64,000 bases of DNA from Serratia quinivorans (GCA_900457075.1 UGYN01000002.1:1550001-1614000), one strand, 5' to 3'. Counted from the stretch's first letter, positions 43,643 to 54,783 are shown. Numbers and translations: made by a program. The notes: a model not told the origin generated them from the letters alone.

Positions 43643-44359
43643 ATGCAGACCCCGCACATTCTGATTGTCGAAGACGAGTTAGTCACTCGTAACACCCTGA
43701 AGAGCATTTTCGAGGCGGAAGGCTACGTTGTTCATGAAGCCAATGATGGTGCAGAGATGCACAACATCCTGTCTGAAAATGATATCAATCTGGTTATCAT
43801 GGACATCAATCTGCCAGGCAAAAATGGCCTGCTGCTGGCGCGTGAATTGCGCGAACAGGCCAGCGTTGCGCTGATGTTCCTGACCGGCCGTGATAACGAA
43901 GTTGACAAGATCCTCGGCCTGGAAATCGGCGCCGATGATTACATCACCAAGCCATTTAATCCGCGTGAATTGACCATTCGCGCACGTAACCTGCTGTCAC
44001 GCACCATGAACCTGGGCAGCGTCGGCGAAGAACGTCGCCTGGTTGAAAGCTATAAGTTCAACGGTTGGGAGCTGGACATCAACAGCCGCTCACTGATCAG
44101 CCCCGCGGGCGAGCAATACAAACTGCCACGCAGTGAATTCCGCGCCATGCTGCACTTCTGCGAAAACCCGGGCAAGATCCAATCCCGTGGCGAACTGCTC
44201 AAGAAGATGACCGGCCGTGAGCTGAAGCCGCATGACCGCACCGTGGACGTGACCATCCGTCGCATCCGCAAGCACTTCGAATCAACGCCGGACACGCCGG
44301 AAATCATCGCTACTATTCACGGTGAAGGTTACCGTTTCTGCGGCGATCTGGAAGAGTAA
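43643..44359 (+). CDS. arcA: Two-component response regulator ArcA
   Basis: The 238-residue OmpR-family regulator starts [20 protein letters not shown]. It carries the phospho-acceptor Asp54 in [12 protein letters not shown], Lys in [10 protein letters not shown] and the C-terminal winged helix ([20 protein letters not shown]). With the sensor ArcB, encoded elsewhere, it represses aerobic respiration genes under low oxygen. The gene is convergent with creA, with 14 bp between stops. Confidence 0.99.
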   Translation: MQTPHILIVEDELVTRNTLKSIFEAEGYVVHEANDGAEMHNILSENDINLVIMDINLPGKNGLLLARELREQASVALMFLTGRDNEVDKILGLEIGADDYITKPFNPRELTIRARNLLSRTMNLGSVGEERRLVESYKFNGWELDINSRSLISPAGEQYKLPRSEFRAMLHFCENPGKIQSRGELLKKMTGRELKPHDRTVDVTIRRIRKHFESTPDTPEIIATIHGEGYRFCGDLEE

Positions 44360-44373
44360 GCCCTCCTCCCGCG

Positions 44374-44874
44374 TTAAAATATTTGGGGTTCCGCAGAATT
44401 TGCCTCACCCCAGGGGATGATCGGCACTGCACTCAGCGCATTCTTCGGTGAACCATCCACCACGCGGTCTGAATAGCTAAGATAAATCAATGCATTACGT
44501 TTAGCATCGTAGAAACGCACCACCTGCAGTTTCTTGAACACCAGCGACGTTCGCTTCTGGAACACGACCGTCCCTTCCGCCTTACCATTTTTGATTTTAT
44601 CAGTCAGCTCAATCGGCCCAACCTGCTGGCAAGAAATGGCGGCATCCGCAGTATCTTCCGCTAATCCCAACCCACCTTTGATGCCACCGGTTTTTGCCCG
44701 GCTGATATAACAAGTTACATTTTTAACATCAGGATCGTCGAACGCTTCCACCACAATTTTATGGTCCGGACCAAAGAGTTTAAATACCGTATCAACCGAC
44801 CCAACCTGTTCTGCTTGCGCACTATTTACCGTTGCGCAAACTAAACAAAACAAAAATAACCATCCTTTTTTCAT
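44374..44874 (-). CDS. creA: CreA, conserved periplasmic protein of unknown function
   Basis: The 166-residue protein has a signal peptide ([20 protein letters not shown], cleavage about residue 22) and the CreA block [39 protein letters not shown]. In E. coli it heads creABCD, but here creBCD are absent and arcA follows directly. The molecular role is unknown. The mature C-terminus is about ten residues longer than in E. coli. Confidence 0.93.
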   Translation of the reverse strand: MKKGWLFLFCLVCATVNSAQAEQVGSVDTVFKLFGPDHKIVVEAFDDPDVKNVTCYISRAKTGGIKGGLGLAEDTADAAISCQQVGPIELTDKIKNGKAEGTVVFQKRTSLVFKKLQVVRFYDAKRNALIYLSYSDRVVDGSPKNALSAVPIIPWGEANSAEPQIF

Positions 44875-45215
44875 TCACTTAACTCCAATAGGCTAAATCC
44901 TAAAAATGGGTTCCGGCAATCAATATTGTTTATGTTTTAGGTCACAGAAAAAGGATATTTCTGGTCCGCACCGGTCTTTTTAGCACAGAGCGTGAAAAAA
45001 ATCTTTGAGAGTCTCGGAGGAAAAAAATTGCTATTATGCGGCGTCGTTATATCTTTGCGCCCGTTTAAGGTGTGCCCCTATCCAACCCTTGCTCAACAGT
45101 GGCAAGAGGAAAGAGTGCTACGCAAAATGGCTCATGGATTGGTCTGATAGCGCAAGCACCAGCGTAATGAATAAACAGTTCGGGTTCCTACCCTAAAGCT
45201 CTACGAGGAAGATCT
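44875..45215. other. Divergent promoter region creA/rob
   Basis: 340 bp with no supported gene. The open frame at 45005-45196 has no ribosome site or recognisable composition. It should contain the rob promoter, but I cannot place it with confidence. Confidence 0.4.
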
Positions 45216-46085
45216 ATGGATCAAGCCGGTATTATTCGTGATCTGCTTAGCTGGCTGGAAAGCCATTTGGACCAACCTTTGTCACTGGACAATGTGGCGG
45301 CCAAAGCAGGTTACTCTAAATGGCATTTACAACGGATGTTTAAAGATATTACCGGTAACGCCATCGGGGCTTATATCCGGGCAAGGAGATTATCCAAGGC
45401 TGCGGTAGCGCTGCGTTTAACCAGCCGACCTATTCTGGATATAGCCTTACAGTATCGCTTCGACTCGCAGCAGACATTTACCCGCGCATTTAAAAAACAG
45501 TTTGCGCAAACGCCGGCACTGTATCGCCGTGCAGAAGACTGGAACTCATTCGGCATTTGTCCGCCAATCCGCCTGGGCGCCTTTACTCTGCCGCAACCCG
45601 AGTTTGTCACGATGCCGGAACAGCACTTGATTGGCCTGACGCAGAGCTATTCCTGTACGCTGGAGCAAATTTCCAACTACCGTACCGAGCTGCGTTCACA
45701 GTTCTGGCGCCAGTATCTGGGCGAAGCAGAGTCGCTGCCGCCGGTGTTATACGGGCTGCACCATTCACGTCCGAGTCAGGAAAAGGATGACGAGCAGGAA
45801 GTGCTGTACACCACGGCGCTGGAACCGCATCACGTACCGGCGAAAATTCAGGCCGGACAGCCGCTGGTGTTGCAAGGTGGCGAGTATGCGATGTTCAGCT
45901 ATGAAGGCCCGGCTTCTGGCCTGCAGGACTTTATTCTGACCGTTTATGGCACCTGCCTGCCGGCACTCAAACTCACGCGCCGTAAAGGGCACGATATTGA
46001 GCGCTTTTATCCCAAGGGTGACCGTCGGCCACCCCAACCGCCAACCGAGATCAACTGCGACTATTTGATCCCGATCCGCCGTTAA
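45216..46085 (+). CDS. rob: Right origin-binding protein Rob, AraC/XylS regulator
   Basis: The 289-residue protein has the E. coli length. It has two N-terminal helix-turn-helix motifs (SLDNVAAKAGYSKWHLQRMF and ILDIALQYRFDSQQTFTRAF) and a C-terminal GyrI-like ligand domain. Rob activates the mar/sox/rob regulon including efflux pumps and binds oriC. Its stop codon overlaps that of the convergent gpmB within a shared GTTAAC. Confidence 0.97.
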   Translation: MDQAGIIRDLLSWLESHLDQPLSLDNVAAKAGYSKWHLQRMFKDITGNAIGAYIRARRLSKAAVALRLTSRPILDIALQYRFDSQQTFTRAFKKQFAQTPALYRRAEDWNSFGICPPIRLGAFTLPQPEFVTMPEQHLIGLTQSYSCTLEQISNYRTELRSQFWRQYLGEAESLPPVLYGLHHSRPSQEKDDEQEVLYTTALEPHHVPAKIQAGQPLVLQGGEYAMFSYEGPASGLQDFILTVYGTCLPALKLTRRKGHDIERFYPKGDRRPPQPPTEINCDYLIPIRR

Positions 46086-46729
46086 CGCTGCAGTTCATCC
46101 AGCGCGGGCGTGTCCAGATGCGTGACATCGCCCGCCGTTTCGACGATCCAGCCAGAAGCCAACCAGGGACTCTGCTGGTGATCGACTCGCGACAGTGAAC
46201 AGTTGCGTAAACGCAGGCGGCGCTCGGCATAGGCCGGTAGCCCGAGCACGGTACTGATCAGACAGCCTAAAGCGATACCATGGCTGACAATCAGCGGTTT
46301 GCTGCCCTCAGGCAACATCAGGCAACTTTCCAGTGCCTCGCGCATCCGGTCGCCCAACTCGCTCATTGACTCACCTTGAGGGATACGGCCATCGGCAGTA
46401 CCATCGACCATCTGCTTGCGCCACTGTTCTTCCTGCGGCGTTAGGCTGTCGATTAAGCGCTCTTCCAGCACCCCCATATGCAACTCACGCAAACGCGGAT
46501 CGTTTATCACCTCGCAACCGCAAGCCTCCGCGATGATTTGCGCAGTGCGACGGGTACGCCCCAGATCGCTGGTAATCACGTGTGTGATGCCTTGTTTGCT
46601 GACGCGCTGGGCAACCAGGCGAGCCTGATGTTCACCGTTGGCGGTTAACGGGCTGTCCGACTGACCCTGGATGCGGCGAGCCGCATTCCACTCCGTTTCG
46701 CCGTGGCGAACGAGGTATACCTGTAACAT
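46082..46729 (-). CDS. gpmB: Histidine-phosphatase family protein GpmB (YtjC)
   Basis: The 215-residue protein carries the catalytic LVRHGETEWNAARRIQGQSD (His9) and the second histidine in PLIVSHGIALGCL. It is annotated as a phosphoglycerate mutase 2 homologue, but E. coli YtjC lacks clear mutase activity and may be a phosphatase. It lies between rob and yjjX as in E. coli. Confidence 0.93.
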   Translation of the reverse strand: MLQVYLVRHGETEWNAARRIQGQSDSPLTANGEHQARLVAQRVSKQGITHVITSDLGRTRRTAQIIAEACGCEVINDPRLRELHMGVLEERLIDSLTPQEEQWRKQMVDGTADGRIPQGESMSELGDRMREALESCLMLPEGSKPLIVSHGIALGCLISTVLGLPAYAERRLRLRNCSLSRVDHQQSPWLASGWIVETAGDVTHLDTPALDELQR

Positions 46730-46840
46730 TTTGCTTTTCCGTTATACTGCGTAAAACCTGAGTTTATCGTCGTCAGATGCCGCTTGCGCAAACGCCTGAC
46801 GTAGTGAATAGGCTCTTAGCTTAAGGATGCCAAACCCGTT

Positions 46841-47380
46841 ATGTATCATGTTGTCGCTGCAACTACCAACCCGGCAAAGATCAAGGCTATTCAACTGGCC
46901 TTTGAGGACACTTTTGGCCAGGACCAATGCCGCATTGAATCGGTCGACGTCGCCAGTGGCGTTTCACTGCAACCCATAGGTAATCACGAAACCCGCACCG
47001 GTGCACGCCAGCGTGTTATGGAAGCGCGGCAGGTACGCCCTGAAGCCGACTTTTGGGTCGGCGTTGAGGCTGGAATCGAAGAGAATATGACTTTCGCCTG
47101 GATGACGGTGGAAAACCCGCAGACCCGTGGCGAATCGCGCTCAGCCAGCCTGATGCTGCCGGAGACGATTTTACAGGGAATTCGCGCCGGCCGCGAATTG
47201 GGCAGTGAAATGGCAACCATCACCGGCAATGCCGAAGTGAAACGCCAGGGTGGCGCTATTGGCATCTTTACCGATGGGCGATTGAGCCGCACCAGCGTTT
47301 ACCATCAGGCTCTGCTGCTGGCGCTGGTGCCTTTCCACAACCCGATCTACCAGAACCATAACAACGCGGCACAGAAATAA
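46841..47380 (+). CDS. yjjX: Inosine/xanthosine triphosphatase YjjX
   Basis: The 179-residue protein of the NTPase-1 family starts [20 protein letters not shown]. It contains [14 protein letters not shown] and [13 protein letters not shown], typical of the family. It hydrolyses ITP and XTP to keep deaminated purines out of nucleic acids. It is divergent from gpmB and convergent with trpR. Confidence 0.94.
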   Translation: MYHVVAATTNPAKIKAIQLAFEDTFGQDQCRIESVDVASGVSLQPIGNHETRTGARQRVMEARQVRPEADFWVGVEAGIEENMTFAWMTVENPQTRGESRSASLMLPETILQGIRAGRELGSEMATITGNAEVKRQGGAIGIFTDGRLSRTSVYHQALLLALVPFHNPIYQNHNNAAQK

Positions 47381-47398
47381 CCTTCGGTGGGCGCGGCG

Positions 47399-47728
47399 CT
47401 ACTGCGCATCGCCCAGCAACTGCTGTTCCAGCCACTGTTTCAGCGCAGGCGTCGCTGCCTTCAGGCTGTTCGAACCGCGAGTGATGGTGGCAATCCCCGC
47501 CCCCAGTTCATTTTTCAGCTCACGTTGGCTCATCTCACCGCGCATCAATTCCTGGATAATCCGTACCCTTGTGCCTAAAGCCGTACGTTCGTCCGGCGTC
47601 AGCAGCAGTTGCATCAGCGGTTGATGCAGATCCTGGGCAAACGAATTCTGCAGCAGCGCAACAAAGCGCAGCCAATCCTCATTACCTTGTTCTGAAAGAG
47701 CCGGGTCGTTAAGCGATAATTGCGTCAT
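47399..47728 (-). CDS. trpR: Trp operon repressor TrpR
   Basis: The 109-residue all-helical protein (E. coli 108) has the [23 protein letters not shown] and the tryptophan-binding region [17 protein letters not shown]. With tryptophan it represses trp, aroH, mtr and itself. A trp operator lies 12 bp upstream of its ATG, consistent with autoregulation and a very short leader. Confidence 0.97.
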   Translation of the reverse strand: MTQLSLNDPALSEQGNEDWLRFVALLQNSFAQDLHQPLMQLLLTPDERTALGTRVRIIQELMRGEMSQRELKNELGAGIATITRGSNSLKAATPALKQWLEQQLLGDAQ

Positions 47729-47739
47729 GGCAAGCCACC

Positions 47740-47757
47740 ATACTATTTAACTAGTAC
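47740..47757 (-). promoter_or_regulatory. trp operator of trpR
   Basis: On the minus strand GTACTAGTTAAATAGTAT agrees at 16 of 18 positions with the symmetrical trp operator GTACTAGTTAACTAGTAC. It lies 12 bp before the trpR ATG. Confidence 0.88.
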
Positions 47758-47783
47758 AGCAGCATACCATAGCGACGTCAAAA

Positions 47784-49712
47784 TCAATAACGCCTCTGCC
47801 ACTCGGCGTCGGTCAGCACTTTAGCCGGCCGATGCATGAGATAGCGATAAAATGCGTCGTAAGCCAACACGTTCTTCACGTAAGAACGGGTTTCCGAGAA
47901 CGGGATGCTTTCGACAAATGCCACGGCATCAACCCGCCCTTCACTGTTACCCAACCAGGTATTCACCCGAGACGGACCGGCATTGTAAGCCGCCGATGAC
48001 AGGATCCGGTTGCGCCCAAACTGCTGGTAAACATACTCCAGATAGCTGGTGCCAATGGTAATATTAACGCGCGGATCAAGCAGTTGGCTGGGGCTTGAGT
48101 AACCGGGAATATTGTACATCTGCACGGTATGCTGCGCGGTACGTGGCATCACCTGCATCAGGCCGCTGGCCCCTACCGGTGACTGTGCTTTCGGGTTCCA
48201 GGCGCTCTCCTGACGGGCAATCGCCATGGCATAACTCGGCGTTATCCCCTTGTCATCGGTCGCGGCGCGGAATTCTTGCGGCCAGGCTACCGGGAAACGT
48301 TCCTCAAGGTGGTCCCACATTTTGCCGACGATAGTCGCCTGCACGCTGAGATCGGCCCATTTCTGCTCGAAGGCATAACGCGCCAGCGCTTCCTGTTCCG
48401 GGCGGCTGCGACTGGCCACGAAGGAAGTCCACTCGCTGCGCGCCAGGTTATCCATATTCCAGTACATTAACTCGCGCACCCGGGCAATTTCCGGGCCATC
48501 CACCAATGAAGCGCGGGGTTTTGCCGCTACCGCCACCATCACCGGGTAAGGCGTATTCAGTTTCTGTGCCGCCACCATCGGGTAGAAGCCACGTTCGGTC
48601 ATCAGCCGACGCAGGATCTCTTCCCCTTCGCTGCGTTTGCCTTCGTCCAGTAACATGCTCGCACGCCAATAGCGCCATTCATCTTTATTGCGTGACTCGG
48701 TCGGCAGACGCGCCAGCCAGGTCGCCACCCCCTGGCGATCGCCGGCCCCCAGCGCCATACGCACGCGGCGCTCCAGCAGTGCCGGTGACTGGCTACGCAG
48801 GATCACCTTGTCGCGCCACTGGGTCTGTTCAAAGGTCGCATCGCTGCCCATCAGGCGCCATGCCACCGCTTCCTCCAGCCCCAGCCGCTCGCTGTCGCTC
48901 ATTTTCTGCAGCCGGACGAGGGTTGGGATCATCGCACGGGCGTTTTCCGCATCCTGACGCGCCAGGCGTTCGAAGGCGATGCCGGTCGCTGCGCGGGTAA
49001 AGTCGGTCGGCCCCACGCTGCGGGCAAAGGACTCAACCGTCGCAGGATCGTTTTGCAGGCGCACCAGGGCATCACCCATGGTCTGATAATCTGACGGCAA
49101 TTGGCGATAGAGGCTGTTCACCAGGCCACTGTTGCCCTCTTTCAACGCCAGCTTCATGCGTTCCAGAATAGCCGTTGGCGTTTGTTTACCGGCTCCCTGC
49201 CAGACGCTGAACAGCTTGTCACAGGCTCCCGGCAGCGATTTACCGCTCATCCAGATGTCGTCGACACCGCTCCAGGCCGCGGTCTGATTGCCAGTGGCCC
49301 ATTTGGCATAGTAGTAATTGCAACGCGCAGCAATGGGTTTCGGCGCCTGCGGGCTGAAGGCCAGCAGGGTACGCCAGTCTTCACGCCGCGCCAGTTCATT
49401 AACAAAACGCGGGGCCAGCGATTTGGCCGGTGGCAGCGTCGGATGCTGCTTGATAAAGTCATTCACCTCAGAGAATCCGACCTGGCTGAGATCTTGCGTC
49501 AGCTCACGGTATTCCAGATAAGGGTAAAGCGGGTAATCACGCAGCGTCGGCATCAGTTGCGCCACCACGTCCATCTGTTTGCTGTCCCACGCCTGCTTGA
49601 TCTGCAGGTAGCGCTGACGCTGAGCGTCCAGGGAATCCGCCAATGCGGCGCTTGAAAATGCCGTCAGGCACAGGCCCACAGCCAAAAACCGCCACTTGTC
49701 TACCTTGACCAT
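47784..49712 (-). CDS. slt: Soluble lytic murein transglycosylase Slt70
   Basis: The 642-residue periplasmic enzyme has a signal peptide (KWRFLAVGLCLTAFSSAALA, cleavage about residue 25), a long alpha-superhelical U-ring and a C-terminal lysozyme-like domain. The catalytic Glu is in AMAIARQESAWNPKAQSPVG and ASGLMQVMPRTAQ follows. It cleaves peptidoglycan to 1,6-anhydro-muropeptides, degrading uncrosslinked glycan under beta-lactam stress. The trpR gene follows as in E. coli. Confidence 0.97.
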   Translation of the reverse strand: MVKVDKWRFLAVGLCLTAFSSAALADSLDAQRQRYLQIKQAWDSKQMDVVAQLMPTLRDYPLYPYLEYRELTQDLSQVGFSEVNDFIKQHPTLPPAKSLAPRFVNELARREDWRTLLAFSPQAPKPIAARCNYYYAKWATGNQTAAWSGVDDIWMSGKSLPGACDKLFSVWQGAGKQTPTAILERMKLALKEGNSGLVNSLYRQLPSDYQTMGDALVRLQNDPATVESFARSVGPTDFTRAATGIAFERLARQDAENARAMIPTLVRLQKMSDSERLGLEEAVAWRLMGSDATFEQTQWRDKVILRSQSPALLERRVRMALGAGDRQGVATWLARLPTESRNKDEWRYWRASMLLDEGKRSEGEEILRRLMTERGFYPMVAAQKLNTPYPVMVAVAAKPRASLVDGPEIARVRELMYWNMDNLARSEWTSFVASRSRPEQEALARYAFEQKWADLSVQATIVGKMWDHLEERFPVAWPQEFRAATDDKGITPSYAMAIARQESAWNPKAQSPVGASGLMQVMPRTAQHTVQMYNIPGYSSPSQLLDPRVNITIGTSYLEYVYQQFGRNRILSSAAYNAGPSRVNTWLGNSEGRVDAVAFVESIPFSETRSYVKNVLAYDAFYRYLMHRPAKVLTDAEWQRRY

Positions 49713-50512
49713 ACTGACTCTTTCCTCGCTAATGCTGATGGTGTTGCCAGAGCCGCTTCAGCCCGTTGCCGCGCTACGTCAGCAGCCAACGGATCGGTGA
49801 ACCCGGCTCTCCGAGTATTTCGCGCTCTGTCGTGGAATAACGTCTATCCGGCACACCAGAGCAAAAGGGGGACGCTGAGCAACCCGCTCAGCCGTCTATC
49901 ATAGACAGCAGGATCGCCTATCCATTCACTACTGTAGAAGAAGTTTATCGTCACGATGGGCTTCAGGTAAAAAAGGTTTACCCTCGCTGACAAATTAATT
50001 AAAGCTGGCGGCAATTTTTGCCGTTTTAATCATTTCATCCTGGGCTAACGCTAAAAACCGGTCGGACCCGCGATTATTAATCCCCACCGCCAATATAAAA
50101 CCAAGCCATTTGAAATTATTAGCCGTCGCAGGATTTCGCACTCAAAACGAGGGGCAGAAAAGTTGCGCAAACCGCCAGAACCCAGGCCTGGCGCGCCAAC
50201 TTTGCAGAAAACGCCTGGCAAACCCCGGTGGTCGTTTTTATACTATTAAAAAAGGCTAAGATAATTCCGAGAAAATGGCACATAAAGCGCGCAACAGGGA
50301 TATCTTATAATACAATCCGCGCCAATTATGGGTTAGATAGTGTTCATCAGGCAGTGCGATTGACAGTTTTCAGCAAGACAATTATCCCTTCGACCGGGTC
50401 AGGCTTCTCATCGTTATGTTGCCGCAACAGTACTGCGGACGTGGGCAGGAATAGCAGATGAAGATGGCAAAAAATGCCGCGTTGTTAGTGACCTGCGCAA
50501 AAAAACTCATTC
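49713..50512. other. 800-bp non-coding region between slt and yfiR
   Basis: No gene is supported on either strand. It contains inverted repeats GCTGAGC/GCTCAGC (49874-49892) and GTCTAT/ATAGAC just after, and a terminator-like hairpin on the plus strand at 50009-50027. A perfect TATAAT at 50306-50311 might serve the yfi operon, but no good -35 is seen. Confidence 0.5.
50009..50027 (+). terminator. Terminator-like hairpin without an annotated upstream gene
   Basis: CGGCAA-TTT-TTGCCG followed by TTTT reads as a small intrinsic terminator on the plus strand. The nearest upstream plus-strand gene is yjjX at 47.4 kb, so it would end an unannotated transcript. Confidence 0.5.
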
Positions 50513-51073
50513 ATGAGTTTCCTTTGCGCACGTCTGGACAACGGCCGTCTGTTATCGCTGTTTCTACTCGCTCTGTTGGCATTTCCCGGTTTGGCCCACC
50601 CCGAGACGGGCGATTCATATAAAAATCGTACCCATGCCGTCACCACTGTGGTGGTCGGCATCATCAGCTATGCCCGCTGGCCGAGTGGACCCAACCCTAT
50701 CCGACTGTGCGTGACGGCGCCGACACAATATGCCGACGGACTGTTCGATCCCATCCTGCTTAGCGCGCCCAGGCCAATAAAAGCCGAGCGCATCGCTTTC
50801 GACAGCCCATTGCTGAGCACCGGCTGTGACGTGATTTATTTAGGCAATATCAATGCCGGGCAGAAACAGAATTTCATCCAGCGCATTAACGGTCATTCGA
50901 TTCTCAGCATCAGCGAGAACGATGCGGAGTGTTCTGCCGGCAACGCATTTTGTCTGCAGTTCGAAGGGGACGAGGCCAGCTTTAAAGTGAACTTAGATGC
51001 ACTGGCACGCAGCGGCGTACGCGTTCACCCCAACGTGCTGCAACTGGCACGCAAACCGGTGCCGCCGCTATGA
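50513..51073 (+). CDS. yfiR: YfiR, periplasmic repressor of the diguanylate cyclase YfiN
   Basis: The 186-residue protein has a signal peptide (LLSLFLLALLAFPGLAHP) and DUF4154/YfiR features: VVVGIISYARWPSGPNPIRL, the cysteines in STGCDVIYLG, and ECSAGNAFCLQFEGDEASFK ending in VNLDALARSGVRVHPNVLQLA. YfiR binds YfiN in the periplasm and holds it inactive; its disulphides report redox state. The assigned start has only a weak ribosome site. It overlaps yfiN by four bases (ATGA). Confidence 0.9.
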   Translation: MSFLCARLDNGRLLSLFLLALLAFPGLAHPETGDSYKNRTHAVTTVVVGIISYARWPSGPNPIRLCVTAPTQYADGLFDPILLSAPRPIKAERIAFDSPLLSTGCDVIYLGNINAGQKQNFIQRINGHSILSISENDAECSAGNAFCLQFEGDEASFKVNLDALARSGVRVHPNVLQLARKPVPPL

Positions 51074-52317
51074 AGTGGTTGCGCAAGAACCGATCGGGTC
51101 AGTCACGCCCGACGCTGGGCCGGGTGCTGCAACGGGTGCATCTTGGGCTGGCGCTGATTGCCGTCGGCACCGCCGGGATTTTCCTGACGCTGGTCGCGCT
51201 GTTTGCGCTGCGCGCTTATGCCAACCATAACCTGCACCTGATTGCACGCTCCATCAGCTATACCGTCGAAGCTGCCGTGGTGTTTGAAGACCGCACCGCC
51301 GCAAGTGAGGCGCTGGTATTGATCGCCTCCAAAGAGGAGGTATCGGAAGCCAGAATTCTGAACAACAGCGGCAAAGTGCTCGCCACCTGGCGTCACCCCG
51401 AAGATGGCCCGCTGCACGGTATGGAACAAATCGTGGCCCGCTGGGCGCTGCCGGAACCGGTGATCCTGCCGATTACTCATGAAGGCAAAGAGGTCGGCAA
51501 AGTTTGGCTGCTGGGCCACGGCGGCAGCCTGCTGCGCTTTCTGTTGCGCGGCATGATCGGCATGATCGCCTGTCTGGTGCTCAGTACCCTGTGTGCGCTG
51601 GTGCTTTCCCGCCGCATGCTGGTGGGCATTGTCCGTTCTCTGGATGACATCGCCAATGTCGCGCATGCGGTACGTCGCGATCGCGCCTTTGGCCTGCGGG
51701 TGCCGTCGGCGCCGATTGCCGAACTGCATGAGCTGAGCAGCGACTTTAATGGCCTGCTTGACGAGCTGGAAGCCTGGCAGGCACACCTGAAACAGGAAAA
51801 TGACTCACTGACTCACCGGGCCACCCACGACAGCCTGACCGGCTTGCCGAATCGCGCCTTCTTTGAGGGCCGTCTGAGCCGTGCGCTGGGGGACATTAAA
51901 CCCAGCGAAAAACTGGCGGTGCTGTTTATCGACGGTGACCGTTTCAAGGAAGTTAACGACAGTTACGGCCATGCCGCAGGCGATGTCGTGTTGACTACCA
52001 TTGCCGGGCGCATTCGCGCGCAGCTGCGTGAAAGCGATCTGGTGGCACGTTTGGGAGGTGATGAGTTCGCCGTACTGTTGGCACCGGTCCACACTACGGA
52101 AGATGTCCTGCAGATTGCCGATAACATTATCGACTGCATGACCCAACCGGTGATTTTACCGAACGATGAGGCGGTGATTTCCTCTCTGAGTATCGGTATT
52201 GCACTTTACCCAGAGCATGCGGTAACGCCTCAGGGGCTCTTGCACGAAGCTGACGATGCGATGTACCAGGCAAAGCATCGTTATAACGGAGGCTGGCGGC
52301 TGGCAATACAAAAATAA
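51070..52317 (+). CDS. yfiN: Diguanylate cyclase YfiN (DgcN/TpbB)
   Basis: The 415-residue inner-membrane protein has a first membrane segment (LALIAVGTAGIFLTLVALFA), a periplasmic CHASE8-type sensor, a second membrane segment (about 157-180), a HAMP region and a GGDEF domain. The active site GGDEF (329-333) is intact, and an RxxD inhibitory site (320-323) lies five residues before it. It makes cyclic-di-GMP from 2 GTP and promotes sessile growth. It works with YfiR (repressor) and YfiB (outer-membrane activator), both adjacent. Confidence 0.95.
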   Translation: MKWLRKNRSGQSRPTLGRVLQRVHLGLALIAVGTAGIFLTLVALFALRAYANHNLHLIARSISYTVEAAVVFEDRTAASEALVLIASKEEVSEARILNNSGKVLATWRHPEDGPLHGMEQIVARWALPEPVILPITHEGKEVGKVWLLGHGGSLLRFLLRGMIGMIACLVLSTLCALVLSRRMLVGIVRSLDDIANVAHAVRRDRAFGLRVPSAPIAELHELSSDFNGLLDELEAWQAHLKQENDSLTHRATHDSLTGLPNRAFFEGRLSRALGDIKPSEKLAVLFIDGDRFKEVNDSYGHAAGDVVLTTIAGRIRAQLRESDLVARLGGDEFAVLLAPVHTTEDVLQIADNIIDCMTQPVILPNDEAVISSLSIGIALYPEHAVTPQGLLHEADDAMYQAKHRYNGGWRLAIQK

Positions 52318-52353
52318 GGCCCCGGCTAAAAAATAAAACTAGGGATTTTGATT

Positions 52354-52851
52354 ATGATACAGCAAACACTAAAAAACCGTTTTTCACTGCTGGCGATGAT
52401 GTTTATCGCCCTGCTGGCCCTCACCGGCTGCCAGAGCAAACCTCAGGGCCTGACGCCCGAGCAAATTGCCCTGTTGCAGTCGCAAGGGTTCAAGCTGACC
52501 GATAACGGCTGGGAATTTGGCCTGTCCGACAAAGTGCTGTTTGGCAATAACATCGGCAAGCTGAACCCGGAAAGTACCGACACGGTACAAAAAATGGGCC
52601 GCGCATTGATGAGCGTCGGTATCACTCAGTTCCGTCTGGATGGTCATACGGATAATTACGGTGAAGACAGCTATAACGATCAGCTCTCTCTGCGTCGCGC
52701 CAATGCTGTGGCGGATCTGCTCGCCAGCGTAGGCATTCCACGTGCCAACATCGAAACCCGCGGCATGGGTAAACGCGATCCGGTGGCCGATAACCGCACC
52801 TCCAGCGGCCGGGCGGAAAACCGCCGCGTCGCGATAGTCGTCACCCCTTAA
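52354..52851 (+). CDS. yfiB: YfiB, OmpA-family outer-membrane lipoprotein
   Basis: ATG 52354 gives 165 residues; a TTG two codons upstream is less likely. The signal peptide ends in the lipobox LALTGC with the lipid-bearing Cys26. The C-terminal OmpA-like peptidoglycan-binding domain carries RLDGHTDNYGEDSYNDQLS and RRANAVADLL. YfiB sequesters YfiR at the envelope and so releases YfiN activity. It lies 36 bp after yfiN. A T-less hairpin (ATGCGCC/GGCGCAT, 52861-52880) follows. Confidence 0.94.
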   Translation: MIQQTLKNRFSLLAMMFIALLALTGCQSKPQGLTPEQIALLQSQGFKLTDNGWEFGLSDKVLFGNNIGKLNPESTDTVQKMGRALMSVGITQFRLDGHTDNYGEDSYNDQLSLRRANAVADLLASVGIPRANIETRGMGKRDPVADNRTSSGRAENRRVAIVVTP

Positions 52852-52887
52852 GTGACCAATATGCGCCTTCACCGGCGCATAAAGGGT

Positions 52888-53015
52888 TATACCCGTCATC
52901 TTTCAAGCCGCAGCGTTGTTACCTGCACTCGCTCACCCCAGTTACTTACTTAAGTAAGCGCCTGGGGATGAGCGAGCTGGGCGCCTAGCTGCAACTTGAA
53001 AGCTATAGGGTTATA
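52888..53015. repeat. ERIC repeat
   Basis: A 128-bp palindromic element bounded by TATACCCGTCA... and ...TATAGGGTTATA. Its core CTCACCCCAGTTACTTACTT and AAGTAAGCGCCTGGGGAT match the conserved ERIC sequences of enterobacteria. It lies between yfiB and ettA and can fold as a long stem in RNA. Confidence 0.9.
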
Positions 53016-53115
53016 CTTGACGATCGCTGTGTGATGTCTGGGATCCGCTGTCGAAACGGGCTACACTCCGCAGCCAGACATCCTATAAAAACTGATATAG
53101 AGAGGCAGAGGCACC

Positions 53116-54783
<1,668 letters not shown>

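Noticed and set aside
45005..45196. 63-residue open frame before rob
   Set aside because: No ribosome site and no recognisable sequence; lies in the rob promoter region.
50228..50461. 77-residue open frame upstream of yfiR
   Set aside because: No ribosome site, unusual composition and location in a promoter region.
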